64,000 nt of DNA from Gari tellinella (lineage: Eukaryota; Mollusca; Bivalvia; Cardiida; Psammobiidae): contig OV277870.1 of assembly GCA_922989275.2 (NCBI GenBank), positions 26,804,742 through 26,868,741 of the forward strand, in the 5' to 3' direction. The notes under the pieces were generated by a model, which did no database searches, was not told the origin of the DNA, and saw nothing but the letters and a program-made list of their open reading frames with translations. Below, in pieces: positions 53,801-54,059 of the stretch; position 1 is the first letter of the stretch; each line of letters starts with the position of its first letter. A program made the translations under genes and the position numbers.

Positions 53801-54058
53801 AACATCATCCACAAAATCCACTTGTATCAAAACATTTTCATTAAGTTTCTTTGATGTGTGTTGAATTCCTGGATTACTGGGGGATTCCTCTTTATTTCTA
53901 TTACAACTAACACTTTCATCAACTTTACAGTCATCTTCAGTGTCCTTTGTGATGTCAACGCTATCATTGTCCTTGTTTACAATGTTATCTGCATCAGTAT
54001 CTTGTTTAACTACAATAATATCCACCATATGTTCATATTTCCTTTTATCAGAATCCAT
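3903..54058 (-). CDS. AFAP1: AFAP1-family actin filament-associated adaptor, 17-exon gene
   Basis: Seen: 17 minus-strand exons with GT/AG borders join without a phase conflict into 4,995 nt (1,664 aa): 54058-53779, 53571-52867, 46462-46319, 45409-45264, 34676-34633, 31337-31180, 29543-29361, 19500-19351, 19106-19010, 17764-17407, 16719-16615, 12319-12229, 11127-10894, 9808-9588, 7883-7716, 6767-5851, 4896-3903. Domain order: acidic N-terminal extension, AFAP-like N-terminal helix (~329-376), YDDI/YEIP and PPPLPPRK ligand motifs, PH1 (~667-760), basic linker, PH2 (~899-1005), Ser/Thr/acidic region, coiled coil (~1313-1382), acidic tail. Known of the family: AFAP1/AFAP1L1/AFAP1L2 are cytoplasmic adaptors that bind F-actin and Src-family SH2/SH3 domains through this architecture; they are ~730-820 aa, so this copy is about twice as long because of its two acidic extensions. 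The family call is strong; orthology to one vertebrate paralogue is not resolved. The first exon and its start are the least certain part. Confidence 0.72.
4925..5400. repeat. Mixed fragments in intron 16
   Basis: Contains an ACAGTAAAACCTCT-family terminus (4,931), an aaacttgaaacttgaaactt run (~5,007) and two opposed CCAGATAAG-family ends (gggagtcaacagaacaaatcc at ~5,170 in complement, gggctccagataagaggg at ~5,272). No gene. Confidence 0.6.
5416..5666. mobile_element. TTAA element, CCCTTTGAACCCTAGTCCCGC family, nested in a hairpin element
   Basis: TTAA at both ends, left CCCTTTGGACCCTAGTCCCG, right AAGTTTCAGGGAGGAAAGAG. Centre is a palindrome around cagagggctccgaaaggagcc. The flanks ggactgacagc|TTAA and TTAA|agcaagtttacaataaaa rebuild the interior of an ACAGTAAAACCTCT hairpin, so this is an insertion into its internal TTAA. 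Confidence 0.85.
5851..6767 (-). CDS. AFAP1-like exon 16, acidic Ser/Thr region and start of coiled coil
   Basis: Acceptor gtatatttacag, donor GTGAGT, 917 nt, phase 0 in, phase 2 out. It is a long hydrophilic, low-conservation region with amphipathic helices (SLMDEIMSQFKTKI; SFEDKLERILESNKV). It ends in AETLQRNLEQLRTTLVQLKK, the beginning of the coiled coil, comparable to the KRLQTKEE...LRNRLAQLRKE segment of AFAP1. The frame is fully open. Confidence 0.82.
6866..7012. repeat. CCAGATAAG-type element, left-truncated
   Basis: Has ccctatggtgtcactactcatt and the right terminus actccctcttatctggagcc. The element's left terminus is missing next to the exon-16 acceptor region. Confidence 0.7.
7037..7226. 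mobile_element. ACAGTAAAACCTCT-type hairpin element
   Basis: tacagtaaaacctctctatt ... ttagagaggttatactgta, with an inner hairpin around cagaaagctcctttagctcc. Confidence 0.82.
7438..7690. mobile_element. TTAA-hairpin element, full length
   Basis: TTAA ends; the core palindrome gtaaagcagaatgcgccttc and its complement ggcgcattctgctttac at ~7,590-7,625; right arm tactagaaacaggctatggg. 253 bp, intron 15. Confidence 0.88.
7716..7883 (-). CDS. AFAP1-like exon 15, PH domain 2 C-terminal helix
   Basis: Acceptor aattgttttttcag, donor GTAAGA, 168 nt, phase 0 both sides. It encodes NWTELGSWLRVLMQETSTPT, where ELGSWLRVL is the PH terminal helix with its invariant Trp (compare EDMGRWIGIL in AFAP1). GYMDESNPYHEAVEITRLSD follows and corresponds to the HYDYIDVE segment just after PH2 in the family. 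GC content is higher than in the surrounding intron. Confidence 0.85.
8068..8819. mobile_element. TTAA-hairpin element interrupted by a retroposon
   Basis: Left part (ttattctttcactgaagagaat) and right part (actgaagagaatagttacaa...ctatggggcaaagggttaa) of one hairpin element, split by the insertion at 8,132-8,611. Confidence 0.8.
8132..8611 (+). mobile_element. SINE-like retroposon with (CAA)n tail and 12-bp target duplication
   Basis: 480-bp insert flanked by actgaagagaat at 8,120-8,131 and again at 8,612-8,623. It ends in a (CAA)n tail after a hairpin (gcttgacagac...gtctgtaccaagc). A microsatellite tail with a long target duplication is typical of LINE-mobilised SINEs. I found no convincing A/B box, so the family is unassigned. 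Confidence 0.72.
8825..9580. other. Intron 14 remainder
   Basis: Holds a fragment of the ACAGTCGAACTT family (aaaacatggctaagccacat, 8,830) and then largely unique AT-rich sequence. An inverted pair (cgacagaaaattatcggcaa / tgctgataattttctttc, 9,470-9,535) and a pair of matching arms gaaattaactgattttttc / gaaaaaatcagttcatttc (9,429-9,578) form another small palindromic element beside exon 14. Confidence 0.5.
9588..9808 (-). CDS. AFAP1-like exon 14, PH domain 2 (N-terminal part)
   Basis: Acceptor cttttattttcag, donor GTGAGT, 221 nt, phase 1 in, phase 0 out. It encodes GYLDIYSSFNKRKWGKRWCM and then VHENSFECYR, the classic PH beta1-beta4 pattern, and very close in form to AFAP1 PH2 (GYLNVLSNSRWRERWCRV). 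It continues through EFILQNCILKRAI to the strand before the terminal helix in exon 15. Missing from simple ORF lists because the exon has no in-frame ATG near its start. Confidence 0.88.
9870..10056. mobile_element. TTAA element, CCCTTTGAACCCTAGTCCCGC family, deletion copy
   Basis: Both TTAA ends are intact but the left half of the central palindrome is lost, leaving 187 bp instead of ~250. Confidence 0.82.
10085..10865. repeat. Cluster of TTAA-hairpin elements in intron 13
   Basis: A degenerate copy at ~10,100-10,320, a short copy 10,402-10,570 (TTAA to TTAA) and a further copy ~10,618-10,863 with the core aagaatgcgccttaaggtgc. No gene. Confidence 0.75.
10894..11127 (-). CDS. AFAP1-like exon 13, pre-PH2 linker
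   Basis: Acceptor ctttattaatcag, donor GTACAT, 234 nt, phase 1 in and out. It encodes ATQFFESLGKKSLRKSSSTD, followed by Ser/Thr-rich SASQTSLSESLSPLTPESG. The GKKSLRKSSSTD section matches in character and position the lysine-rich (GKKK...) linker just before PH2 in vertebrate AFAP1. Confidence 0.82.
11179..11407. mobile_element. TTAA element, CCCATTTGTGCCCAGTGG family
   Basis: TTAA ends, left CCCATTTGTGCCCAGTGG, right gcgcacaaatgggttaa. The central cassette is a palindrome (ctctgatcagacgccgcata / atgcggcgtctgatcagag). Same family at 24,120 and 25,698. Confidence 0.88.
11554..11748. mobile_element. CCAGATAAG-type palindromic element
   Basis: cagggctccagataagaggg ... ggttatctaagccctg; core caatagaattgtctcaagga and complement. 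Confidence 0.82.
11780..12215. repeat. Purine-rich GTAGGAAA stretch
   Basis: Irregular repeats of aaaaagtaggaa and taggaggtttt on both sides of a unique segment (11,880-12,100), just downstream of exon 12 on the minus strand. On the sense strand it is pyrimidine-rich (TTCCTACTTTTT). No ORF support. Confidence 0.55.
12229..12319 (-). CDS. AFAP1-like exon 12, Ser-rich linker
   Basis: Acceptor tgtctatttcag, donor GTACGC, 91 nt, phase 0 in, phase 1 out. It encodes SNLDSSSSNLSLASSDGFDF and then DPGTVKVKKR, a Ser-rich, probably phosphorylated linker ending in a basic patch. It lies next to a purine-rich GTAGGAAAAA repeat stretch in the downstream intron. Confidence 0.75.
12460..12811. mobile_element. 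CAGTGCTCCCTCCCTACAA palindromic element
   Basis: Starts tacagtgctccctccctaca and ends tgtagagagggaacactgta (TA flanks). The centre is the shared cassette cagcttt(g)atccagatcagacgccgc and its complement. Same family at 23,529 and 43,173. 352 bp. Confidence 0.88.
12886..13136. mobile_element. TTAA element, CCCTTTGAACCCTAGTCCCGC family
   Basis: TTAA both ends, 251 bp, complete palindrome cagagggctccgaaaggagc / ccctctgatcagggtcttc. A degraded TTAA-hairpin fragment (to ~13,345) follows. Confidence 0.88.
15851..16005. mobile_element. 155-bp palindromic insert in the composite element
   Basis: Perfect inverted termini ccgaaatgggttagagggcc and ggccctctaacccatttcgg (15,851 and 15,986). Confidence 0.78.
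16030..16270. mobile_element. 241-bp palindromic insert in the composite element
   Basis: Perfect 19-bp inverted termini taggatacttatgtggcta / tagccacataagtatccta. Inside are three copies of tggccaggttaatgt. Confidence 0.82.
16380..16577. mobile_element. CCAGATAAG-type palindromic element
   Basis: cagggctccagataagggga ... atctggtaccctg around tactcattagaatcgtctca and its complement, in intron 11. Confidence 0.82.
16615..16719 (-). CDS. AFAP1-like exon 11, post-PH1 linker
   Basis: Acceptor gtttctattttag, donor GTACAC, 105 nt, phase 0 both sides. It encodes HINAASDGRKAAGPVLHLAR and then GGTLGGSEGDYTLGK: the end of the PH1 helix and a Gly/Ser linker with a tyrosine (GDYTL). It corresponds in position to the linker between the two AFAP PH domains. 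Confidence 0.74.
16741..16931. mobile_element. CCAGATAAG-type palindromic element
   Basis: aggggttcagataagaggga ... ccccttatctggagttct, 22 bp upstream of the exon-11 acceptor in transcript terms. Confidence 0.8.
17185..17360. repeat. CCAGATAAG-type element, diverged
   Basis: ggggtcctgataagaaggag, then the core aaactactcactagaagtgt and an imperfect complement to ~17,355; right terminus degraded next to exon 10. Confidence 0.65.
17407..17764 (-). CDS. AFAP1-like exon 10, PH domain 1
   Basis: Acceptor attatttttctgtttcag, donor GTAAGA, 358 nt, phase 2 in, phase 0 out. It starts with a basic patch (HKLKKRRSTRRKLGLSLSAL) and then a PH core: LSGELHYRSKLSWTKKLVAL (beta 1-2), GRLVCYKADKPDSRPSQIVV (beta 3-4), a KRDKRGYDIDLEH region and the terminal helix KEWAEIWCQ carrying the invariant PH-helix Trp. 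The closest pattern I recognise is PH1 of AFAP1 (RFGQWTKLLCVI, KLLCYKSSKD). A phosphoinositide or protein-binding role is inferred from the family. Confidence 0.88.
17851..18100. mobile_element. ACAGTGGAGAATCTGTTATTC palindromic element
   Basis: tacagtggagaatctgttat ... ataacagattctccactgta, 250 bp with TA flanks. The central cassette is cctgatcagacgccgggtta / tcggcgtctgatctggctcc. It sits in a TTAA-hairpin fragment. Confidence 0.88.
18255..18560. repeat. TTAA-hairpin element and trailing half copy
   Basis: Cattaacccataaatacgcc ... core gcagaatgtgccctaaggca and complement ... gtctatggggtaatgggtta, followed by a second right half. Confidence 0.78.
18560..18975. repeat. Intron 9: CAGA microsatellite and CCAGATAAG-type remnant
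   Basis: A pearl-like tail segment ending in (cagacaga)n at ~18,743-18,765, then a 5'-terminus gggctccagacaagagagag (18,827) with only half of the core palindrome. Confidence 0.6.
19010..19106 (-). CDS. AFAP1-like exon 9
   Basis: Acceptor ttctattttcag, donor GTATGT, 97 nt, phase 1 in, phase 2 out. It encodes EPIGASCDSIDDVGLVDQET and then EMLKKLGVQLP. It is a short acidic-to-helical bridge into PH1. The split codon CA|A restores Gln in exon 10. Confidence 0.74.
19129..19303. mobile_element. ACAGTCGAACTT palindromic element, shortened
   Basis: tacagtcaaacttcgatatc ... gatattgaagttcgactgta, 175 bp, in the intron between exons 8 and 9. Confidence 0.85.
19351..19500 (-). CDS. AFAP1-like exon 8
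   Basis: Acceptor cacacaatttag and donor GTAAGT, 150 nt, phase 1 in and out; the junction codon G|GT gives Gly. It encodes DWLIQDMTESSQKELSALPY and then a hydrophobic/charged stretch to NILLYEIYP. The frame stays open for about 50 nt upstream of the chosen acceptor, but only this acceptor fits the phase of exon 7. No stand-alone domain; it probably packs N-terminal to PH1. Confidence 0.7.
19879..20082. mobile_element. TTAA element with GGATCC-GACGCCG cassette
   Basis: TTAACCCTTAGCCCGCCAAA ... tggcaggctaagggttaa; centre agcttggatccggatgagac / gtcacatccggatccaagct. Flanks are the interior of a hairpin element (ctttactttcagtatgca|TTAA). Confidence 0.85.
20134..20392. mobile_element. TTAA-hairpin element, full length
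   Basis: TTAA ends, core gtaaagcaaaatgctcctta / aaggagcattctgctttact, right arm aaactagaaacaggctgtgg. Confidence 0.85.
20410..20584. mobile_element. ACAGTCGAACTT palindromic element
   Basis: tagttgaacttcgatatctc ... gatatcaaagtttgactgta, with central cgaacatacccgtataatat / atatggttatgttcgac. Confidence 0.83.
20585..22590. other. Intron 7, segment without gene
   Basis: AT-rich; contains a diverged CCCTTTGAACCC-type element (~20,850-21,092) with palindrome tcagagggctcctgcaggag, a TTAA-hairpin element (21,829-22,066), the shared GGATCC cassette alone (~22,312-22,382), and otherwise unique sequence. Confidence 0.55.
22590..22830. mobile_element. TTAA-hairpin element
   Basis: Core gaagcagaatgtgccttaag / gcgcattctgctttactttc; both outer arms diverged. 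Confidence 0.78.
23275..23512. mobile_element. TTAA element related to the CCCTTTGAACCC family, reversed
   Basis: Interior palindrome tgatcagagggctcctcaag / gagccctctgatcagggtc and right end gggttcaaagagttaa. Confidence 0.78.
23529..23874. mobile_element. CAGTGCTCCCTCCCTACAA element nested in a TTAA-hairpin element
   Basis: gacagtgctccctctctatc ... tagagagggagcactgta with cassette gaatccagatcagatgccgc. The flanks ttaccctgtttctaa and ttgaagataaattac rebuild a hairpin-element arm. Confidence 0.85.
24120..24368. mobile_element. TTAA element, CCCATTTGTGCCCAGTGG family
   Basis: TTAACCCATTTGTGTCCAGT ... aggcacaaataggttaa, centre ctctgatcagacgccgcata and complement. Confidence 0.86.
24370..25368. 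other. Intron 7, segment without gene
   Basis: Mostly unique AT-rich sequence; hairpin fragments at ~25,018-25,095 (agcagaaattctctttatat and complement) and ~25,150-25,215, then a half cassette at ~25,274-25,335. Confidence 0.5.
25369..25624. mobile_element. TTAA-hairpin element, full length reference copy
   Basis: 256 bp: TTAACCCATTACCTCATATC ... tttatggggtaatgggttaa; perfect core agcagaatgcgccttaaggc / gcgcattctgctttactttc. One of the cleanest copies here. Confidence 0.9.
25698..26542. mobile_element. TTAA element, CCCATTTGTGCCCAGTGG family, split by a 613-bp insert
   Basis: Left part ttaacccatttatacccagt and right part ttggattagtccattttttatc...aaatgggtattaa together equal a complete element as at 11,179. 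The intervening DNA begins after tttatatat at ~25,740. Confidence 0.83.
25741..26352. mobile_element. 613-bp unclassified insert
   Basis: Flanked by ATAT on both sides (tttatatat|CCTTAGC... and ...GGAAAGG|atattgg); short inverted ends CCTT/AAGG. It contains a poly-A run (25,931-25,951) and a direct repeat tgagctcagtttgagctcag. Overlapping ORFs of 65-91 codons have no recognisable domain. Confidence 0.55.
26704..26904. mobile_element. CCAGATAAG-type palindromic element
   Basis: gcagagctccagataagacg ... ccttatctagtggagccctg with tactcattaatcgtctcaaa and complement. Confidence 0.8.
27186..27690. repeat. TTAA-hairpin elements, overlapping pair plus partial
   Basis: Cores at ~27,255-27,295 and ~27,455-27,500 with opposed arms; a third set of outer arms ends atttatggggtaatgggtta at 27,690. 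Confidence 0.75.
27782..27994. mobile_element. TTAA element, CATGCTGGGTAATTT family
   Basis: TTAA ends; cassette aacagtttggatcctgatca / catctcatcaggatcaaaac; right end ttacccagcatgtaaagagttaa. Same family at 40,926, 41,646 and 58,236. Confidence 0.83.
28291..28498. mobile_element. ACAGTAAAACCTCT-type hairpin element
   Basis: tagtaaaacctctattttat ... agaaagttttttctgta, core aaacagaaaactcctacagg and complement. Confidence 0.82.
28731..28981. mobile_element. TTAA element, CCCTTTGAACCCTAGTCCCGC family, full length
   Basis: 251 bp with TTAA at both ends and an intact central palindrome. Confidence 0.88.
28982..29194 (+). mobile_element. Single-monomer pearl/Helitron-like element
   Basis: agctcctgtgacctagatat ... 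aggaggagatgtcgtttaaa, ending in hairpin gctcatgtgccaggtgagc followed by CTAA. Same text as the monomers at 43,557-44,805, here with one unit. Confidence 0.7.
29361..29543 (-). CDS. AFAP1-like exon 7, PPPLPPRK SH3-ligand region
   Basis: Acceptor tattctgttgtag, donor GTTGGT (weaker than consensus), 183 nt, phase 1 in and out. It begins EPPPLPPRKDRTFSDGTLRS: PPPLPPRK is a class-II SH3 ligand (PxxPxR/K) at the same relative place as the proline-rich SH3 motif that precedes PH1 in vertebrate AFAP1. The rest is a Ser/Thr/Asp-rich linker. Confidence 0.78.
29600..30120. repeat. Hairpin-family fragments
   Basis: A right half of the CAGTGCTCCC element (gacgccgcgttaatgcggca, 29,609) followed by two TTAA-hairpin fragments (cores ~29,770 and ~29,945). 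No gene. Confidence 0.65.
30368..30930. mobile_element. CCAGATAAG-type element split by two tandem TTAA elements
   Basis: Left part cagagctccagataaaacat...tctgcattaa and right part acactatggtgttactactc flank two inserts that share one TTAA: 30,407-30,657 (CCCTTTGAACCCTAGTCCCGC family, full length) and 30,654-30,875 (cassette aacagttttgatctcaatgt / tttgagatcaaaactgtttg). Confidence 0.8.
31180..31337 (-). CDS. AFAP1-like exon 6, YEIP-containing linker
   Basis: Acceptor ttgtatttttag, donor GTATGA, 158 nt, phase 2 in, phase 1 out. It encodes SVSDTTKSTQDDEDSMYEIP and then LKRSLSESGYEKAVDLSLG. YEIP resembles an SH2-binding tyrosine motif, and SLSESGYEKAVDLS is a likely phosphorylated, amphipathic stretch. 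No stop codons; codon use is ordinary. Confidence 0.75.
31728..31937. mobile_element. ACAGTAAAACCTCT-type hairpin element, full length
   Basis: tacagtaaaacctcgctatt ... aatagaggggttttactgta, 210 bp, with near-perfect core gaaacagaaagctcctaaag / gagctttctgtttcactgtc. Confidence 0.9.
32227..32432. mobile_element. CCAGATAAG-type palindromic element
   Basis: cagggctccagataagaggg ... ccccttaactggagct, core diverged. Confidence 0.78.
32970..33220. mobile_element. TTAA element, CCCTTTGAACCC family (reversed), nested in a hairpin element
   Basis: taactctttcctccctgaaa ... gactagggctcaaagggttaa. The flanks tgtagctcaa and gcaggctttaatttcaacct belong to a TTAA-hairpin element, so the insertion is at its internal TTAA (left TTAA mutated). 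Confidence 0.78.
33221..34632. other. Intron 5 (3' part on the minus strand), no gene
   Basis: Right halves of several TTAA-hairpin copies in a row (33,221-33,470), a shared-cassette copy (~33,478-33,545), unique AT-rich DNA, a truncated CCCTTTGAACCC element (34,151-34,258) and a TTAA-hairpin element (~34,358-34,618). Confidence 0.6.
34633..34676 (-). CDS. AFAP1-like exon 5, 44-nt exon with YDDI motif
   Basis: Short exon bounded by a pyrimidine-rich acceptor (ctatcttaccttcag) and donor GTCAGT; phase 0 in, phase 2 out. It encodes AEVKVYDDIDIGQM. YDDI has the form of a Src-kinase/SH2-ligand tyrosine site; vertebrate AFAP1 carries YDDV-type tyrosines. It is too short for ORF scans and lies in a ~13.9-kb gap between exons 4 and 6 filled with repeats. 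Confidence 0.72.
34894..35252. repeat. TTAA-hairpin element
   Basis: Cgactaccccataaatgcac ... core caaaatgtgccttaaggtgc ... catggggtaatgggta. Confidence 0.75.
35370..36032. mobile_element. ACAGTAAAACCTCT hairpin element carrying two nested inserts
   Basis: Outer termini tagtaaaaccctctttatta and aatagagaggttttactgt. Nested inside are a CCAGATAAG-type element (35,416-35,610) and the element at 35,765-36,014. Confidence 0.82.
35765..36014. mobile_element. ACAGTGGAGAATCTGTTATTC palindromic element, nested
   Basis: tacagtggagaaaacgttat ... acagattctccactgta, TA duplication inside ...gtggtcg|TA...TA|atagagag. Cassette gagccagatcagacgccggg / cggcgtctgatcaggctcc. Confidence 0.9.
36195..36600. repeat. 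Three tandem short TTAA-hairpin outer arms
   Basis: Three ~120-150-bp repeats of taacccattactccataaat...ttattcctccactgaagaa...atactgtg(g)agtaaaggg, lacking the central hairpin. Confidence 0.7.
36655..36905. mobile_element. TTAA element, CCCTTTGAACCCTAGTCCCGC family, nested
   Basis: 251 bp. The left flank gaagacaggtgaccac|TTAA is exactly the point in a TTAA-hairpin arm where AAGCAGG normally follows. Confidence 0.85.
37665..38205. repeat. Two TTAA-hairpin elements
   Basis: Copies with cores at ~37,815-37,855 and ~38,140-38,185; the first is close to full length. Confidence 0.8.
38563..39065 (+). repeat. ~180-bp tandem repeats with GGACGGAC tail
   Basis: Units start gcatgtgatgatgacctcac at about 38,567, 38,746 and 38,926 (third shortened) and contain caccttgaaatctaggtcac-like text. 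They end in (ggac)n at ~39,022-39,042. Pearl-like architecture; non-coding. Confidence 0.8.
39219..39664. mobile_element. TTAA-hairpin element with a TTAA element nested in it
   Basis: Outer copy ccttaaccctttaccccaac ... tatggggtaatgggttaa is split at ctttcagcctgctTTAA by the CCCTTTGAACCC-family copy at 39,334-39,534 and resumes gataccatatgctaagata. Confidence 0.85.
39832..40082. mobile_element. TTAA-hairpin element, full length
   Basis: 251 bp; core agcagaatgcgctttaagcg and complement; ends TTAACCCTTTCCCACATA / tatgggggaaagggttaa. Confidence 0.88.
40715..41155. mobile_element. Two adjacent CATGCTGGGTAATTT-family TTAA elements
   Basis: A left copy (40,715-40,925, cassette ggatcctgaaggctgatgag / gcgtctcatcaggatcc) loses its last ~15 bases where a complete copy begins (40,926-41,155, cassette ccagatgagacgccgcgtaa). 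Both are in the same orientation. Confidence 0.8.
41270..41460. mobile_element. CCAGATAAG-type palindromic element
   Basis: aggctccagataagaggaag ... ctattatctggagccctg with intact core. Confidence 0.83.
41646..41870. mobile_element. TTAA element, CATGCTGGGTAATTT family, full length
   Basis: 225 bp; TTAACTCTTTGCATGCTGGG ... gctagcatgcaaagagttaa; cassette ggatcctgatgagatgccgc and complement. Confidence 0.9.
42026..42402. repeat. Two tandem CCAGATAAG-type elements
   Basis: Copies 42,026-42,215 and 42,216-42,402 in the same orientation, both with eroded core palindromes; the left terminus is doubled (agagctccagataagg twice). Confidence 0.75.
42732..42982. mobile_element. TTAA-hairpin element, full length
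   Basis: 251 bp with perfect core gtaaagcagaatgtgcctta / aaggcacattctgctttact. Confidence 0.9.
43173..43536. mobile_element. CAGTGCTCCCTCCCTACAA palindromic element
   Basis: tacagcgttccctccctaca ... tagagagggagcgcta; cassette cttgaatccagatcagacgc / gtctgatctgaattcaagct. Confidence 0.86.
43557..44805 (+). mobile_element. Pearl/Helitron-like element with ~315-bp tandem core
   Basis: 5' hairpin gccccatggggc and gctcacctgag; about three repeats of agctcctgtgacctagttat ... gcccttgtagtttcagacaa; a gacgacggac microsatellite; and a 3' hairpin caccttgagcctttggctcaggtg followed by AGCTAA. This plan matches bivalve pearl-type non-autonomous elements; the 3' hairpin plus CTAA suggests Helitron ancestry. 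No Rep/helicase gene. Confidence 0.75.
45264..45409 (-). CDS. AFAP1-like exon 4, linker
   Basis: Acceptor tgttattttcag, donor GTAAGC, 146 nt, enters phase 1 and leaves phase 0. The split codon T|CC gives Ser at the junction. It encodes a Ser-rich linker (VGSSLSLSNRDSIPSAEQED) followed by a short charged helix. There are no recognisable domains; support comes from the splice sites and phase. Confidence 0.75.
46027..46275. mobile_element. TTAA-hairpin element close to exon 3
   Basis: Core gtaaagcagaatgcacctta / aaggcgcattctgctttact; ends gggtagtgggtta 44 bp from the exon-3 donor. Confidence 0.82.
46319..46462 (-). CDS. AFAP1-like exon 3, N-terminal helical segment
   Basis: Acceptor tttgctttcag, donor GTAAGT, 144 nt, phase 1 in and out. 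It encodes LLPGIEEFLCSVLARETLSP and then a charged helix (EEQRQYFLERLDIIK) ending in the proline-rich PPSIPPRPQ. The pattern matches the conserved N-terminal helix of AFAP1/AFAP1L1 that starts those proteins in vertebrates. PPRPQ could be an SH3 ligand. Confidence 0.82.
46811..47860 (+). mobile_element. Pearl/Helitron-like element with ~145-bp tandem core
   Basis: Starts gggccaccatggccctaaat and cgctcacctgg. It has about six repeats of atttgacctagtgacctagt ... agatttgtagcctctagagtg, then ggacggacggacag and a perfect 3' hairpin gctcaccttaggtgagc. Non-coding. Confidence 0.78.
47900..49400. other. Intron 2, segment without gene
   Basis: Mostly unique AT-rich DNA with a shared-cassette copy at ~48,526-48,592 (aacagtctggatctagatca and imperfect complement). 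No exon signal is supported. Confidence 0.45.
49430..49660. repeat. TTAA-hairpin element
   Basis: Core gaagaatgtgccttaaggca and complement; right arm tatctatggagtaatggg. Confidence 0.75.
49912..50416. mobile_element. Two TTAA elements sharing one TTAA
   Basis: A reversed CCCTTTGAACCC relative (49,912-50,162; palindrome cagagggctccttaaggagc) is joined through TTAA at 50,159-50,162 to a TTAA-hairpin element (50,159-50,416). Confidence 0.8.
51355..51760. mobile_element. TTAA-hairpin element split by a TTAAAGAC element
   Basis: Left ctttactttcaacctggTTAA and right TTAAgtggtacacatgcagtg...aactagaatcaggctatagg surround the insert at 51,412-51,709. Confidence 0.75.
51412..51709. mobile_element. 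298-bp TTAA element with AGAC termini
   Basis: TTAAAGACTTTTCCTCAGTC ... gtcaggagatgtctttaa, TTAA at both ends with inverted AGAC/GTCT. A second copy lies at 57,770-58,074. Contains ttatgaccaaaaggtcgtca palindrome. Confidence 0.8.
51760..52860. other. Intron 2, segment beside exon 2
   Basis: A right half TTAA-hairpin (51,770-51,914), unique AT-rich DNA, a weak CCAGATAAG-family remnant (~52,660-52,815) and a (cagacaga)n run at 52,836-52,852 immediately downstream of exon 2's donor. Confidence 0.5.
52867..53571 (-). CDS. AFAP1-like exon 2, acidic extension
   Basis: Acceptor ttgatgcag before ATGAAGG and donor GTAAAT; in phase 1, out phase 1, 705 nt. It encodes a strongly acidic, Ser-rich, probably disordered segment, then a basic/helical stretch with IQNEIKRKVQHRMYEEARMY and KRSKSVDNGRL. 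No paralogue is recognised, and the vertebrate AFAP1 N-terminus lacks it. It joins in frame to the AFAP-like helix of exon 3, with the split codon GAC giving Asp, which is the main argument that this exon belongs to the gene. The antisense frame is also open but reads as low-complexity Ser/Leu. Confidence 0.72.
53608..53799. mobile_element. CCAGATAAG-type palindromic element forming intron 1
   Basis: Member of the family with termini (g)gctccagataaggggagta / cttatctggagccc and core ACTACTCATTAGAATCGTCTCGAAGAGAC...AATGAGTAGT. It fills nearly all of the 207-bp gap between exons 1 and 2. The exon-1 frame continues into its terminus, where both candidate donors lie (GTAAAC at 53778). Confidence 0.85.
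53779..54058 (-). CDS. AFAP1-like exon 1, start codon, acidic N-terminus
   Basis: Opens with ATG in a good initiation context (A at -3, G at +4), then MDSDKRKYEHMVDIIVV and an Asp/Glu/Asn/Ser-rich stretch of 93 codons. The open frame runs into a miniature element; two GT donors there (GTGGTA at 53781, GTAAAC at 53778) both leave phase 1, which matches the next exon. I chose GTAAAC as the better donor. The first ~45 bases of this exon also form the monomer of the adjacent tandem array (54,060-55,190). An upstream non-coding or coding exon outside the array cannot be excluded. Confidence 0.5.
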
Positions 54059-54059
54059 C

